Assembly: GCA_025774555.1 (NCBI GenBank)
Contig: JALGVT010000006.1
Coordinates: 1-64,000 of the forward strand
Reading direction: 5' to 3'
DNA length: 64,000 nucleotides
Source: a candidate division LCP-89 bacterium
Lineage (GTDB): Bacteria; Electryoneota; B3-LCP
Position 1 is the stretch's first letter; the number at the start of each line of letters is the position of its first letter. The position numbers and the translations under genes were made by a program. Of the stretch, positions 25,994 to 34,558 are shown piece by piece. The notes below the pieces were generated by a model that saw only the letters and a program-made list of their open reading frames with translations, was not told the DNA's origin and did no database searches.

Positions 25994-26773
25994 TTATCCT
26001 ATAAAACCGGCGACGGCTTTATCATCAGCATAATACGCCTTCTTTATCATATCGCCGATAAATTGGACGGCGCTTTTCACTGCCGTAGTCATGTCGGATT
26101 CTTCAGATAAATATACCGCCAGAGCCGCTGAGAGGGCGCATCCGGTTCCTCGAATATTGATATCTGCGTTGATGCGGGGATGTGGAAAGGTCTTTATCAA
26201 ACCGTGATCAACGAGGATATCGACCGGTTCTTCTTTCAGGTGTCCTCCCTTAAGTAGAACGGCGCGGCCCCAGCGCTGCGATAGTTCTATGGCGGCTTCT
26301 TTGCTCCCTGTTATATTCCTAATTTCTCTATCTAAGAAAAAGCCGGCTTCGGCGAGGTTCGGGGTGATCAGACTGCAGAGAGGGACGAGCTGATTTTCAA
26401 GCAGCGCAAGCGCATCAGCCTTTATCAGTTCAAAACCGCTCGATGATTTAATGACTGAATCCAGCACTATGGGCAGCGACTTTGTCTGGAGGAAAGCAGA
26501 TATTTCTTCTAAAGCTTCCCTGCTGTATATCATGCCGATTTTCACCGCCCGGGGTTCAAATTCAGCAAAGATGATGCGAAGCTGTTTCTGAATGAAGGCG
26601 CCGCTTAGAGGCTGTATCTCAGCTACTGATGAATGACCCTGCGCGGCAATTGAAGTCAACACGGTCAACGGGTGATAACCGAGCGAACGAAAAACAGAGG
26701 CATCGGTTAAGATTCCCGCTCCAGCAGTCGGATCGAATCCGGCGATGGATAGAATTGCTTTCTTATTTTTCAT
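25994..26773 (-). CDS. thiD: Hydroxymethylpyrimidine/phosphomethylpyrimidine kinase
   Basis: Phosphorylates hydroxymethylpyrimidine (phosphate) in thiamine synthesis. The 259-residue ribokinase-fold protein shows SIAGFDPTAGAGILTD (~9-24), KIGMIYS (~78-84), VLDSVIKSSSG (~103-113), TPNLAEAG (~137-144) and the catalytic RGTGCALSAALA (~210-221). Its ATG follows the thiL TAG stop without any gap. The downstream end abuts the mobile element at 25169..25991. No TPP riboswitch is seen in front of the operon. Confidence 0.93.
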   Translation of the reverse strand: MKNKKAILSIAGFDPTAGAGILTDASVFRSLGYHPLTVLTSIAAQGHSSVAEIQPLSGAFIQKQLRIIFAEFEPRAVKIGMIYSREALEEISAFLQTKSLPIVLDSVIKSSSGFELIKADALALLENQLVPLCSLITPNLAEAGFFLDREIRNITGSKEAAIELSQRWGRAVLLKGGHLKEEPVDILVDHGLIKTFPHPRINADINIRGTGCALSAALAVYLSEESDMTTAVKSAVQFIGDMIKKAYYADDKAVAGFIG

Positions 26774-27769
26774 CTATAAGTCAAATCGCTTAAAATGGTC
26801 ATGCGAGACCGCTTTGATCTCTTCGACTCCACCTTCCTGCGATATCAGGCGCAGACCGGTTTCGCTCTCGATTTCTCCGATGGCATATAAAGCACGACCC
26901 AACTGATTTTTAACGGATATGTTAAGTCTATCGAATTTACTTCGGGGCGTGCATCCGAGCAGACGATAATCTTCACCGCCGCGCAAAGCGAACTCAAACC
27001 GATCAAAATCCGGCAGATCAGCATAAGCAGGGTTATCTTCAGCCAGCGGGATATCTTCACGGATCAGTTTTGCGCCGGTATTCGAGGCTTCCAGAATATG
27101 TCCCAGGTCGCCGGCTAAACCGTCAGAGATATCTATTAATGTATTAACACTGCCGTTTTGGGCGCATATTGTACCCAATTCTATTTCCGGCTGCGGCATC
27201 AGGAATGGGTTCAGGAGTTCGGATTGTGGATCGGTTACAATATTGTTCTTCAGCAGTTCCAGTCCGGCGGCGGCGCTGCCCAGCAGTCCCGACACCCATA
27301 TAATGTCTCCCGGTTTTGCGCCATCTCTCCTGATGACCCGACTTTCGAGAGCGTTTCCATTAACAAAGACCGAAACCACCAGTAGATCAGGCGAACTGGA
27401 GAGATCACCGCCCAGAAGGCTGACACCGTATCGGTCAGCCATCGCCTTGAATCCACTCATCAATTCAATAATTTCGGTTTCGGACCATGATGGCGGGACG
27501 GCTAAATTCAGGTGGGTATGACTGGGCGTGCCTCCCATGGCGGCAATATCGGACAGGTTGACTGCTAACGCTTTCCATCCAAGCTGATAGGGAGTGCCCC
27601 ATCCCTTACAGAAATGGACGTTTTCCAGTAATAAATCGGTTGATTGTAGTAAGAGCCGCTTTTTATCTGCCACTATCGCCGACGAGTCGTCGCCGGGACC
27701 GATGCTCACATCACGGGCAGGTTTCCAGCCTTCTATGAGCTTCCGGATAAGCTCAAACTCACCGATCAT
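26774..27769 (-). CDS. thiL: Thiamine-monophosphate kinase
   Basis: Makes thiamine diphosphate from thiamine monophosphate with ATP. The 331-residue AIR-synthase-fold protein begins with MIGEFELIRKL, has GPGDDSSAI (~24-32, metal-binding Asp pair), LQSTDLLLENVHF, VNLSDIAAMGG (~69-79), LLGGDLSSS and DISDGLAGDLGH (~214-225). The start overlaps the stop of the ctp gene in ATGA. The stop is TAG, which shows that TAG is an ordinary stop in this genome. Confidence 0.94.
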   Translation of the reverse strand: MIGEFELIRKLIEGWKPARDVSIGPGDDSSAIVADKKRLLLQSTDLLLENVHFCKGWGTPYQLGWKALAVNLSDIAAMGGTPSHTHLNLAVPPSWSETEIIELMSGFKAMADRYGVSLLGGDLSSSPDLLVVSVFVNGNALESRVIRRDGAKPGDIIWVSGLLGSAAAGLELLKNNIVTDPQSELLNPFLMPQPEIELGTICAQNGSVNTLIDISDGLAGDLGHILEASNTGAKLIREDIPLAEDNPAYADLPDFDRFEFALRGGEDYRLLGCTPRSKFDRLNISVKNQLGRALYAIGEIESETGLRLISQEGGVEEIKAVSHDHFKRFDL

Positions 27770-29472
27770 TCTGCATTGCCCAGTGTCTGTTCTGAATTGG
27801 CGAGAATGTGACCATATGTTTCCATATCCTTGAGCAGCTTCAGAGCAGCCTGTAATTGAGTATCGTTGTCAAGGCTGGCGAGGATTCTCCCGGCTCTGCC
27901 TTCCTGCAGTCCGGCTATCTCACGATTCAGACCATCAGAAATAAAGTCCTGATGCAGATTTATATAATTAGGACGTTCGGTTTCGAGCGCCGTTTCGAGT
28001 TGATCGAGGCAGGCTTGTATATCCTCAGATACTGAAGTATCTTCATTTGCTATCGCCTTCAATTCTTCGACAGCATCTTCGATATCAGTTTGAAAGCGGA
28101 AATCTTTTTCTTGCAGATACTCGTTAAAGTCAGTAATTATCTCAGGCGATTCATCGACGCTGTGAACATCGGGATGCTTTTCGAGGTAACCTACTGCAAA
28201 ATCGTATAAGAACCCGCCCCTGATTATTTCAGTCTCATAATTATCCAGTTCCGGCATTGATACTTCGACGTCGGGCATGATACCTCCGCCGCCGTACACC
28301 AATCTTCCTGACTTGGTCAAATATCGCTCTTCAAGGTTGGGATTTTCCAGATTCTCCTGAGGTTTCAAAATGATTTTATCTTCGTCGTCGAAGTAATCAA
28401 GCTTCTGTATCAACCGTCCTGATGGCGTGTAATAGCGCGCCGTTGTAATTTTAAGCGATCTCCCATCGCGAAAATCTACCAGCGTCTGGACCAGACCTTT
28501 GCCGAAGGTGGTTTTACCTACGACCACCGCTCGATCCAGATCCTGCAGCGCTCCCGAAACGATTTCAGAGGCGGATGCTGAACCTTCATCGACCAGCACG
28601 ATAATCGGAATGTCTGCGCAGATCGGATCGCGCAGGGAATTGTAATGTCTGGTGTCTTTGGCGTCTCTTCCCTGCGTGCTGACGATCTCCTCGCCTTTCT
28701 CAATAAAGTTCTGAGCAACTTCAACGGCAGCAGGAAGCAGTCCGCCCGGGTTATGACGCAGATCCAGGATTAGTCCGGTCATCCCCTCGGATTTTAGCTC
28801 GAGGATCGCTTTCTGCACTTCACTGCCGGCATTTCTGGAAAAACGCGCCAGTTTGATGTATCCCACGCCCTCCTCGATGATGCCGGTAAAGGTTACGTCT
28901 TTAACTTTGATAACGGCACGTTCCAGGGTAAAGGTTATAGGTTCATCCACGCCGATACGGTCGATCTTGATTTCGACTGTGGTTCCGGCTTCTCCGCGCA
29001 GGTGATTTGCGGCGTCTGAAGTCGTGAATCCAGCGGTCGATAGCCCGTCTATTTCGATGATTTTATCTCCCGGACGTATTCCCAGTCTCTGTGCGGGGGT
29101 GTCTTCAATCGGCGATATCACCGTAAGCACCTTGTCCTTGCCGCGGATGCCGATTTCGATGCCGACTCCTCCGTACTTACCGGCGGTCATGATATGCAGA
29201 TCGTCCGCCTGTTCATCATCGAGGAAGACGGTATAGGGATCCAGGGTTCCAAGCATCCCTTCGATGCCAGCCTTGATGAATTCTTCGGGATCGATATTAT
29301 CCACGTAGCGGTGATTGATTTCACGGTACACGGCGCCGAACGTGCCGATATTCTGTTTAATCTGGAGATAGATATCTGCTTCATCCGGCGGCGCTGACGC
29401 TGAAGCGGTCATCACATAAGCGCAAAGCAGGATGATCAAAGTTCGCTTGATACGCGGCATTCTTGCCCTCAT
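27766..29472 (-). CDS. C-terminal processing protease (S41 family, PDZ domain)
   Basis: An exported serine protease of 568 residues. A signal peptide (~10-26), an N-terminal helical region with YREINHRYVD and GMLGTLDPYTVFLD, a PDZ domain (~85-170, GGVGIEIGIRGKD, RPGDKIIEIDG) and the S41 core with LDLRHNPGGLL, catalytic Ser in DEGSASASEI and Lys in GKTTFGKGLVQ. The C-terminal ~170 residues form an extra helical domain often seen in FCB members. The first ATG (29472) has no Shine-Dalgarno; a second in-frame ATG at 29460 is preceded by GAGGG and may be the real start. It lies between pdxA and thiL in a vitamin operon, without an obvious functional link. Confidence 0.92.
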   Translation of the reverse strand: MRARMPRIKRTLIILLCAYVMTASASAPPDEADIYLQIKQNIGTFGAVYREINHRYVDNIDPEEFIKAGIEGMLGTLDPYTVFLDDEQADDLHIMTAGKYGGVGIEIGIRGKDKVLTVISPIEDTPAQRLGIRPGDKIIEIDGLSTAGFTTSDAANHLRGEAGTTVEIKIDRIGVDEPITFTLERAVIKVKDVTFTGIIEEGVGYIKLARFSRNAGSEVQKAILELKSEGMTGLILDLRHNPGGLLPAAVEVAQNFIEKGEEIVSTQGRDAKDTRHYNSLRDPICADIPIIVLVDEGSASASEIVSGALQDLDRAVVVGKTTFGKGLVQTLVDFRDGRSLKITTARYYTPSGRLIQKLDYFDDEDKIILKPQENLENPNLEERYLTKSGRLVYGGGGIMPDVEVSMPELDNYETEIIRGGFLYDFAVGYLEKHPDVHSVDESPEIITDFNEYLQEKDFRFQTDIEDAVEELKAIANEDTSVSEDIQACLDQLETALETERPNYINLHQDFISDGLNREIAGLQEGRAGRILASLDNDTQLQAALKLLKDMETYGHILANSEQTLGNAE

Positions 29473-29513
29473 TTATTTTAGTGCGATGTTATCTGTATAA
29501 TTGACGATATGAA

Positions 29514-30506
29514 TTATTTTCTTGTTACTTTTCCCGATACGAAATCAACCGCTGCTTTTATCGCTTCAATCATCGATCCAGGGTTTGCAACCAGTTTCCC
29601 GGCGATATCAAAGGCAGTGCCATGATCCGGAGACGTTCTCGGAAACGGCAGACCGCCAGTTAAATTAATAGCTGTGCCAAACCCTGCCATTTTTACCGGA
29701 ATCATCCCCTGGTCATGGTACATGGCGAGTATCCCGTCATAATCCTTAAATCTTGGGAAGAGCGTGTCTGCCGGGAAGGGACCTTCCACCCGGATGCCTG
29801 ATCTGTTCGCATGCTCGATAGCGGGTGTGATTATTTTCTCTTCTTCATCCCCGAAAATGCCGCCGTCAGATGCGTGCGGATTCAGGGAAGCTACAGCCAG
29901 CCGCGGATTTTCGATCTTATATAGCTTTATCAAAGTCTGGTGCAGTGTATTGATCTTGACTTCTATGAGTTCCTGTGAGAGTTCCCCGCTGACGTCTTTT
30001 AAGGCGAGGTGCGTGGTCGCCATACCGACACGCAGACTGCCAGCGGTTAAAATCATGATCGATTTCTCTACGCCGCAGAGCTGCGATATCATTTCCGTTT
30101 GACCGGGATATTTGAATCCCGCCAGGTGCAGAGCTTCTTTTGACGAAGGAGCGGTAACCAGCGCGTCAGCATCGCCGTTTAAACACGCTGCAACGCCCAG
30201 TCTAATGCCCTGCCCGGAAATTCGTCCCGCCGCGCTGGAAATCGTCCCAATCCTGGGTGTAAAATCTGCCGCGCCTTCCGGTTCGATAACGGGGATCGCG
30301 TCCGATCCCGGATCCTCTTCTATAGATTTCACCATCTGAAGCCGTAACGGTTCCCCGAGTTCTCGATTGAAGTGACATAAAACGTCCATCGACCCGGAAA
30401 GAATGAGTCGCGCAGATAGATATCCTCGGAGTTCTGCTAACGCTTTCAGGGTCACTTCGGGACCGACTCCGTTAGGATCGCCGCAGTTTATAAAGATGGT
30501 GGGCAG
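29514..30506 (-). CDS. pdxA: 4-hydroxythreonine-4-phosphate dehydrogenase, apparently with a CUG start
   Basis: Oxidises 4-phosphohydroxy-threonine in the DXP-dependent pyridoxal phosphate pathway. Conserved features: the N-terminal GDPNGVGPEVTLKA, FKYPGQTEM, GTTLAL-like region MATTHLALKDV, LNPHASDGGIFGDEE and the metal-binding end MYHDQGMIPVKM. The GDPNGVGPE motif lies upstream of the first ATG/GTG/TTG codon (GTG at 30455). The open frame continues only to a TGA at 30516-30518; in between, CTG at 30504-30506 follows TGAGGT at 7-nt spacing and gives 330 residues, the normal PdxA length. A CUG start is therefore the simplest reading; a sequence error is the alternative. Confidence 0.88.
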   Translation of the reverse strand: MPTIFINCGDPNGVGPEVTLKALAELRGYLSARLILSGSMDVLCHFNRELGEPLRLQMVKSIEEDPGSDAIPVIEPEGAADFTPRIGTISSAAGRISGQGIRLGVAACLNGDADALVTAPSSKEALHLAGFKYPGQTEMISQLCGVEKSIMILTAGSLRVGMATTHLALKDVSGELSQELIEVKINTLHQTLIKLYKIENPRLAVASLNPHASDGGIFGDEEEKIITPAIEHANRSGIRVEGPFPADTLFPRFKDYDGILAMYHDQGMIPVKMAGFGTAINLTGGLPFPRTSPDHGTAFDIAGKLVANPGSMIEAIKAAVDFVSGKVTRK

Positions 30507-30669
30507 TTGATAACCTCAGATTTGATATGCTTAAATATAATTAATTTATCGTTAAAAGTCAACAGAAAGCGCCTTCTATAGGAAGTCCTCATAGATTTAT
30601 GTTAAATATGCGGAACTCTTGCCTTACCTTACACGTAATAGATATAACTCCTTTAAATTTCAGGTTACC

Positions 30670-30709
30670 CGGGGCGGATGGATTCGCACGTGTCCTCCGC
30701 CCCGTTCTT
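30670..30709 (+). terminator. Terminator-like hairpin before the NUDIX gene
   Basis: CGGGGCGGA (30670-30678) pairs with TCCGCCCCG (30696-30704), followed by TTCTTT. It stands 50 nt before the NUDIX start, with no gene in front of it on the plus strand, so it ends a short transcript or attenuates the NUDIX leader. Confidence 0.6.
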
Positions 30710-30758
30710 TATAATTATAAGTTTCATAAATCCCGGAGCGTCATCAAATGGGTATATT

Positions 30759-31289
30759 GTGAACTTGATTGAAAAATTCCTGCGCGGGGAGATCGTTTTC
30801 GATGGAAAGCTGCTGGAAGTCCATCGCGACATTGTTGCCATGCCCGATGGTCATGAAGAGGTTCGTGAAGTCATACGGCATTCCGGCGCGGCGGTAATCA
30901 TCCCCAGCCTGGGGGATGACAAGTATGTGCTGGTGCGGCAATATCGTCATGCTCTGGGGCGTGAGACGCTTGAATTCCCCGCCGGACGTCTGGATCCGGG
31001 AGAAAACCCTGCCGATTGTGCCCTTAGAGAGCTGACTGAAGAAACTGGCTATCGCGCCGGGAAACTCGAGTTTCTCTTTAACGTCCACCCCGCGCCGGGT
31101 TACACCGATGAGCTTCTCTGGATCTACCATGCATCCGAGCTGACCCCGGGGGAAAGCAGACCAGACCCTGATGAAATCGTCTTCATGGTGGAGATGTCTC
31201 TCGATGAACTGCTGCATCGCTTTAAAAACGGGGAAATCACCGATTCTAAAACGCTCAACGCCCTGCTCTATCTAAAATGCTTCCGATAA
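30759..31289 (+). CDS. NUDIX hydrolase, ADP-ribose pyrophosphatase type
   Basis: Hydrolyses nucleoside diphosphate derivatives, most likely ADP-ribose. The Nudix box GX5EX7REUXEEXGU is present in two parts, GRLDPGENPADCA and LRELTEETGY, with upstream RQYRHALGRETLEFPAG typical of ADP-ribose pyrophosphatases. The 176-residue product starts at GTG 30759 (VNLIEKFLRGE); an earlier in-frame ATG exists only inside the terminator-like hairpin and adds unrelated sequence. It is followed by the promoter of phoH. Confidence 0.87.
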   Translation: MNLIEKFLRGEIVFDGKLLEVHRDIVAMPDGHEEVREVIRHSGAAVIIPSLGDDKYVLVRQYRHALGRETLEFPAGRLDPGENPADCALRELTEETGYRAGKLEFLFNVHPAPGYTDELLWIYHASELTPGESRPDPDEIVFMVEMSLDELLHRFKNGEITDSKTLNALLYLKCFR

Positions 31290-31331
31290 TGGTAATTTGG
31301 AGTGGTAAGGATCAGGGATATAAAATTTTAC

Positions 31332-31367
31332 TTGACAAACGACATATTTCTTATTATCTTATATAAT
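31332..31367 (+). promoter_or_regulatory. Promoter of the phoH leader RNA
   Basis: TTGACA at 31332 with TATCTT 17 nt later, or an overlapping GACA/TATAAT pair (-10 at 31362-31367). Either gives a start within 31367-31375, some 230 nt before phoH. Confidence 0.6.
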
Positions 31368-31373
31368 AGTAAG

Positions 31374-31577
31374 TTGTTTTTAGGTATCAGCAGTATAAGT
31401 CACTCTTTCAACAGGAGTTATCAGCCTCCCTTGGAGGATAAACCTCGACAACGTTTGGAGAAATCCTGCATTTCGAGACGAAATCCTCGTGATTCGTGGA
31501 TAGCGTCGGGATGCGATTATCTCAAATTTATTTGCTCTAGCGCCTGAGAACGCAGGCAGCTGGAGTTTTTTGTTTTT
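31374..31577 (+). ncRNA. Structured leader or small RNA ending in an intrinsic terminator upstream of phoH
   Basis: About 200 nt between a promoter and a terminator, with no convincing ORF. Visible local helices: CCTCC/GGAGG around a CTT loop (near 31427), ATTTCG/CGAAAT around AGA (near 31471), and the terminator itself, in which 31535-31546 pairs with 31553-31565 and is followed by six T, G and five T. The phoH ribosome binding site (AAGGAAA) comes just after, so read-through would control phoH-ybeY. It could be a cis-acting attenuator or riboswitch, or an independent RNA. It does not match a riboswitch class I can recognise. Confidence 0.55.
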
Positions 31578-31604
31578 ACGGAATAAATAAGGAAATTTTA
31601 CTGA

Positions 31605-32621
31605 ATGAATCAAGATAGCCACATAGAGACCGAAACGGTGGAACCATCCCAGGATGTGCGCGTTGAAGTTCCCCTTGAAGAGGGAGAACTTTTCAAATTT
31701 GCGGGAGTCCACGACCGTAATTTAAAGGTGCTGCGTGTTTGTCTTCATGCGAAGCTCGTTGCCAGTGAAGATTCAATTGCGATAACTGGTGCAGAGTCTG
31801 CTGTAAAAGAAGCTCACAGTATCGTTGATGAGTTGATCAACATAATGCGCCGCCGCGGTAAGGTAGCTCCCGAGGACGTTGAAACTGTTCTCAGCTTGAT
31901 GTCCAATCAGGATCAATTAGAATCGCGTGAAATACCTTCCACGTTTTCCATCATTGATACTCCCCAGAAAAAGATTTATCTGAAGTCTGCTAATCAGGAT
32001 ATGTACTATCAAGCTTCGAAGCACAACGACGTCATTTTTGCCGTAGGACCTGCCGGCACCGGTAAGACCTACTTAGCGGTGGCTATGGCTGTGCAAGCGT
32101 TAACCGGACATGAGGTCAAGCGGATTGTCCTGGTTCGACCTGCTGTTGAAGCTGGTGAAAATCTCGGTTTTCTCCCGGGCGATCTGAAGGATAAGGTCGA
32201 TCCCTACTTCCGCCCGCTCTATGACGCTCTTATGGAAATGATGGCAGCGGAGCGTGTCAAGCGGTTAATCGAGCGCAACACCATCGAAATAGCGCCTCTG
32301 GCATACATGCGCGGACGCACGCTTTCGGATTCATTCGTTATTCTTGACGAAGCGCAGAATACGACCGCCGAACAAATGATGATGTTTCTGACTCGCCTCG
32401 GCGCTCGTTCTAAAGCGTTGATTACAGGAGACACCACGCAGATCGATCTCGCCAGGAAGGAAGATTCCGGTCTCCTTGAAGCGCCCAGGGTAGTAAAAGG
32501 TATAAAGGGCATTGAATTCATTGAGTTGACGGAGAAAGATGCTGTACGGCATGAATTGGTGCGTCAGATTATCACCGCCTATGATGAATATCATAATGGG
32601 GGAAAGAGTGAGGAACAGTAG
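31605..32621 (+). CDS. phoH: PhoH-family ATPase
   Basis: A 338-residue cytoplasmic P-loop ATPase. An N-terminal KH-like region (~20-90, LFKFAGVHDRNLKVL) precedes the PhoH domain: Walker A GPAGTGKTYLAVAMAVQAL (~147-165), the PhoH signature VRPAVEAGENLGFLPGDL, and Walker B in SFVILDEAQNTTAEQM. Family knowledge: PhoH (YbeZ type) is encoded before YbeY and acts with it in RNA metabolism. It is preceded by a terminator-ended leader RNA. ybeY follows 128 nt downstream and a CorC-like gene follows that, the usual phoH-ybeY-corC order. Confidence 0.92.
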   Translation: MNQDSHIETETVEPSQDVRVEVPLEEGELFKFAGVHDRNLKVLRVCLHAKLVASEDSIAITGAESAVKEAHSIVDELINIMRRRGKVAPEDVETVLSLMSNQDQLESREIPSTFSIIDTPQKKIYLKSANQDMYYQASKHNDVIFAVGPAGTGKTYLAVAMAVQALTGHEVKRIVLVRPAVEAGENLGFLPGDLKDKVDPYFRPLYDALMEMMAAERVKRLIERNTIEIAPLAYMRGRTLSDSFVILDEAQNTTAEQMMMFLTRLGARSKALITGDTTQIDLARKEDSGLLEAPRVVKGIKGIEFIELTEKDAVRHELVRQIITAYDEYHNGGKSEEQ

Positions 32622-32749
32622 ATAACCGCGATAAATTTTGAAAGACTTATAGTTTTTTGCTTGCCCTTATGTAGAGTATGTGTTATCTTGTTTCAAGTAT
32701 AGTAAATAGTTAGAGATTGGATATTAACGACGCAGCATGTTAGGTGACA

Positions 32750-33160
32750 ATGGGTGAGCAAGTTATCGATATTTATGGTGAGCATCCTGATAGTTCACTT
32801 GACCTTGAGTATCTGCGCACGCTTGCACGAGAAGTACTCGTCAAAGAGGGTTGGACTTTTAATATAGCTGTTATCATCGTTGATGACGTTGAGCTCCGGC
32901 GGATCAATCGTATTTTTCTAGGGCATGATTACAACACGGACGTCATCGCTTTCCCGGCGGACATTGAAGAAGCCGGGGAGATCTATGTCAGTTACGATCA
33001 AGCAGAGGCACAGGCTTCCGAGTATAATGAATCTGTGCAGCGAGCTTTACAGCGTTTAATAATACACGGAATCCTGCATCTGGGCGGCTGGGAAGATGAC
33101 ACCGAAGAGAAACGCCGCCGGATGCTCGAACATGGCGAAGGTTATTTAACGGGGGAATAA
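32750..33160 (+). CDS. ybeY: Endoribonuclease YbeY (rRNA maturation factor)
   Basis: A metal-dependent RNase acting in 16S rRNA 3'-end maturation and ribosome quality control. The signature appears as HGILHLGGWEDD: the first two His are kept and the third ligand, His in most bacteria (HGxLHLxGxDH), is Asp, as I recall for Bacteroidota homologues. Upstream are FLGHDYNTDVIAFP and IYVSYDQA. The ATG at 32750 is preferred to a GTG 6 nt earlier because AGGTGA precedes it. The product is 136 residues, a normal length. Placed between phoH and the CorC-like gene. Confidence 0.93.
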   Translation: MGEQVIDIYGEHPDSSLDLEYLRTLAREVLVKEGWTFNIAVIIVDDVELRRINRIFLGHDYNTDVIAFPADIEEAGEIYVSYDQAEAQASEYNESVQRALQRLIIHGILHLGGWEDDTEEKRRRMLEHGEGYLTGE

Positions 33161-33226
33161 AGTTCTAATCCATAGAGATGAGCCCTCAGCGCAGGGCAGA
33201 CTCGACGGAAGCAGAATCAAATTATC

Positions 33227-34528
33227 GTGGAAGATGGTTTAAGCGCAGGATTTTTCCTGCTGACTCTGGGTATAGGTCTTATACTTTCCGCATTCTTTTC
33301 ATCGACGGAAACAGCCTTCTTTTCCCTTACCCAAAGTATAATTTCAGAACTCAAAGAAGCCAAGGATACCCGTTCCCGTCGGGTAATTCGTCTGCTTGAA
33401 AACCCAAAGGAATTGCTTATTACCATACTTACGGGTAACGCTCTTGTCAATTTTGGAATTGCAGTTCTGGCTACGTTCTTCGCACTCCGCATTATTGAAA
33501 CTACAGGAATCCCCGCATCAGTGGGACTTGCCGCTGAAGTTTTAATAATCACCGCCATAGTGTTGATATTAGGCGAGATTACGCCGAAGATCATTGCCAT
33601 CCGATATTCACGCTCCTGGGCGCTCTGGACAGCGCTGCCCATCGATATAATCAGGATAATCTTCTTTCCCGTCACGAAACTCCTCGGATTGATCTCAAGC
33701 AGTGTTTCCAGATCGTTAGGGGTTGAGCGTCAGCGGTTGTTTATCTCAGAGGACGAGATCAAGACTCTTGTTGAGGTTTCTGAAGAGCGCGGTGAACTGG
33801 AAGCGGATGAAAAAGAGATGATCCAGGGGATCATTGAAATCTCTGAGACTACAGTCAAAGAGATCATGGTTCCGCGTGTGGACATCTCCTGTCTGCCGAT
33901 CACTGCTTCTGTGAAGGACGTCATCAGGATGGTTAAGAAAAACGGTCATTCTCGTCTGCCGATCTACAACGATAACCTCGATAATATTGCCGGATTGATA
34001 CACGTCAAAGATCTGCTGCCCTATCTTGAAAATGGTGACAGACAAGTTGAAATATCCGGACTTATCAGGGACGCTAATTTCGTTCCTGAAGGCAAGAAAA
34101 TAGACGATTTACTACATCTGTTTCAGCGTGAAAAATCGCATATGGCGATTGTTGTCGATGAGTACGGCGGAACTTCTGGTCTGGTAACTTTAGAAGACGT
34201 CTTAGAAGAGATTGTCGGTGAGATTCAAGATGAATATGACCAGGAAGAGCCGTTAACGGAACAGATAGACGATAATACTTTAATAGCCGATGCGCGCATC
34301 AACATCGGTGAATTAAACGAAATTCTCGTGGATAATACGATCCCGGAAATGGAAGATTACGAAACGCTTGGCGGTTTTATTTTCGCCCAAATCGGTGATC
34401 TGCCCGAACCCAAAGAAGTAATTGATTACGAAAACCTTCGCTTTACTGTTGAAGAGATCTTTGGTAAGAGGATCGGACGTATCCGCATTGAGAAGAGAGC
34501 TCTGCACCAGGATGACAAACCAGAATAG
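33227..34528 (+). CDS. CNNM/CorC-type membrane protein (DUF21, CBS pair, transporter-associated domain)
   Basis: A 433-residue protein: four-helix DUF21 membrane domain (~8-190, SAFFSSTETAFFSL and GEITPKIIA), two CBS domains (~210-330, VPRVDISCLP and LIHVKDLLPYL, IVVDEYGGTSGLVTLEDVLEEIVGEI) and a C-terminal CorC_HlyC domain (~345-425). Family knowledge: such proteins move or sense Mg/Co ions; the haemolysin name is historical. GTG start at 33227. It completes the phoH-ybeY-corC neighbourhood. A homologue, GldE, serves gliding motility and T9SS in Bacteroidota, so a T9SS role is possible but not shown. Confidence 0.87.
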   Translation: MEDGLSAGFFLLTLGIGLILSAFFSSTETAFFSLTQSIISELKEAKDTRSRRVIRLLENPKELLITILTGNALVNFGIAVLATFFALRIIETTGIPASVGLAAEVLIITAIVLILGEITPKIIAIRYSRSWALWTALPIDIIRIIFFPVTKLLGLISSSVSRSLGVERQRLFISEDEIKTLVEVSEERGELEADEKEMIQGIIEISETTVKEIMVPRVDISCLPITASVKDVIRMVKKNGHSRLPIYNDNLDNIAGLIHVKDLLPYLENGDRQVEISGLIRDANFVPEGKKIDDLLHLFQREKSHMAIVVDEYGGTSGLVTLEDVLEEIVGEIQDEYDQEEPLTEQIDDNTLIADARINIGELNEILVDNTIPEMEDYETLGGFIFAQIGDLPEPKEVIDYENLRFTVEEIFGKRIGRIRIEKRALHQDDKPE

Positions 34529-34558
34529 TCACTGGTTAATTAACTCAATTACAGTGGT

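Noticed and set aside
30507-30677. TPP riboswitch before the pdxA-ctp-thiL-thiD operon
   Set aside because: Neither the CTGAGA element nor the conserved ACCTGA-type core is present.
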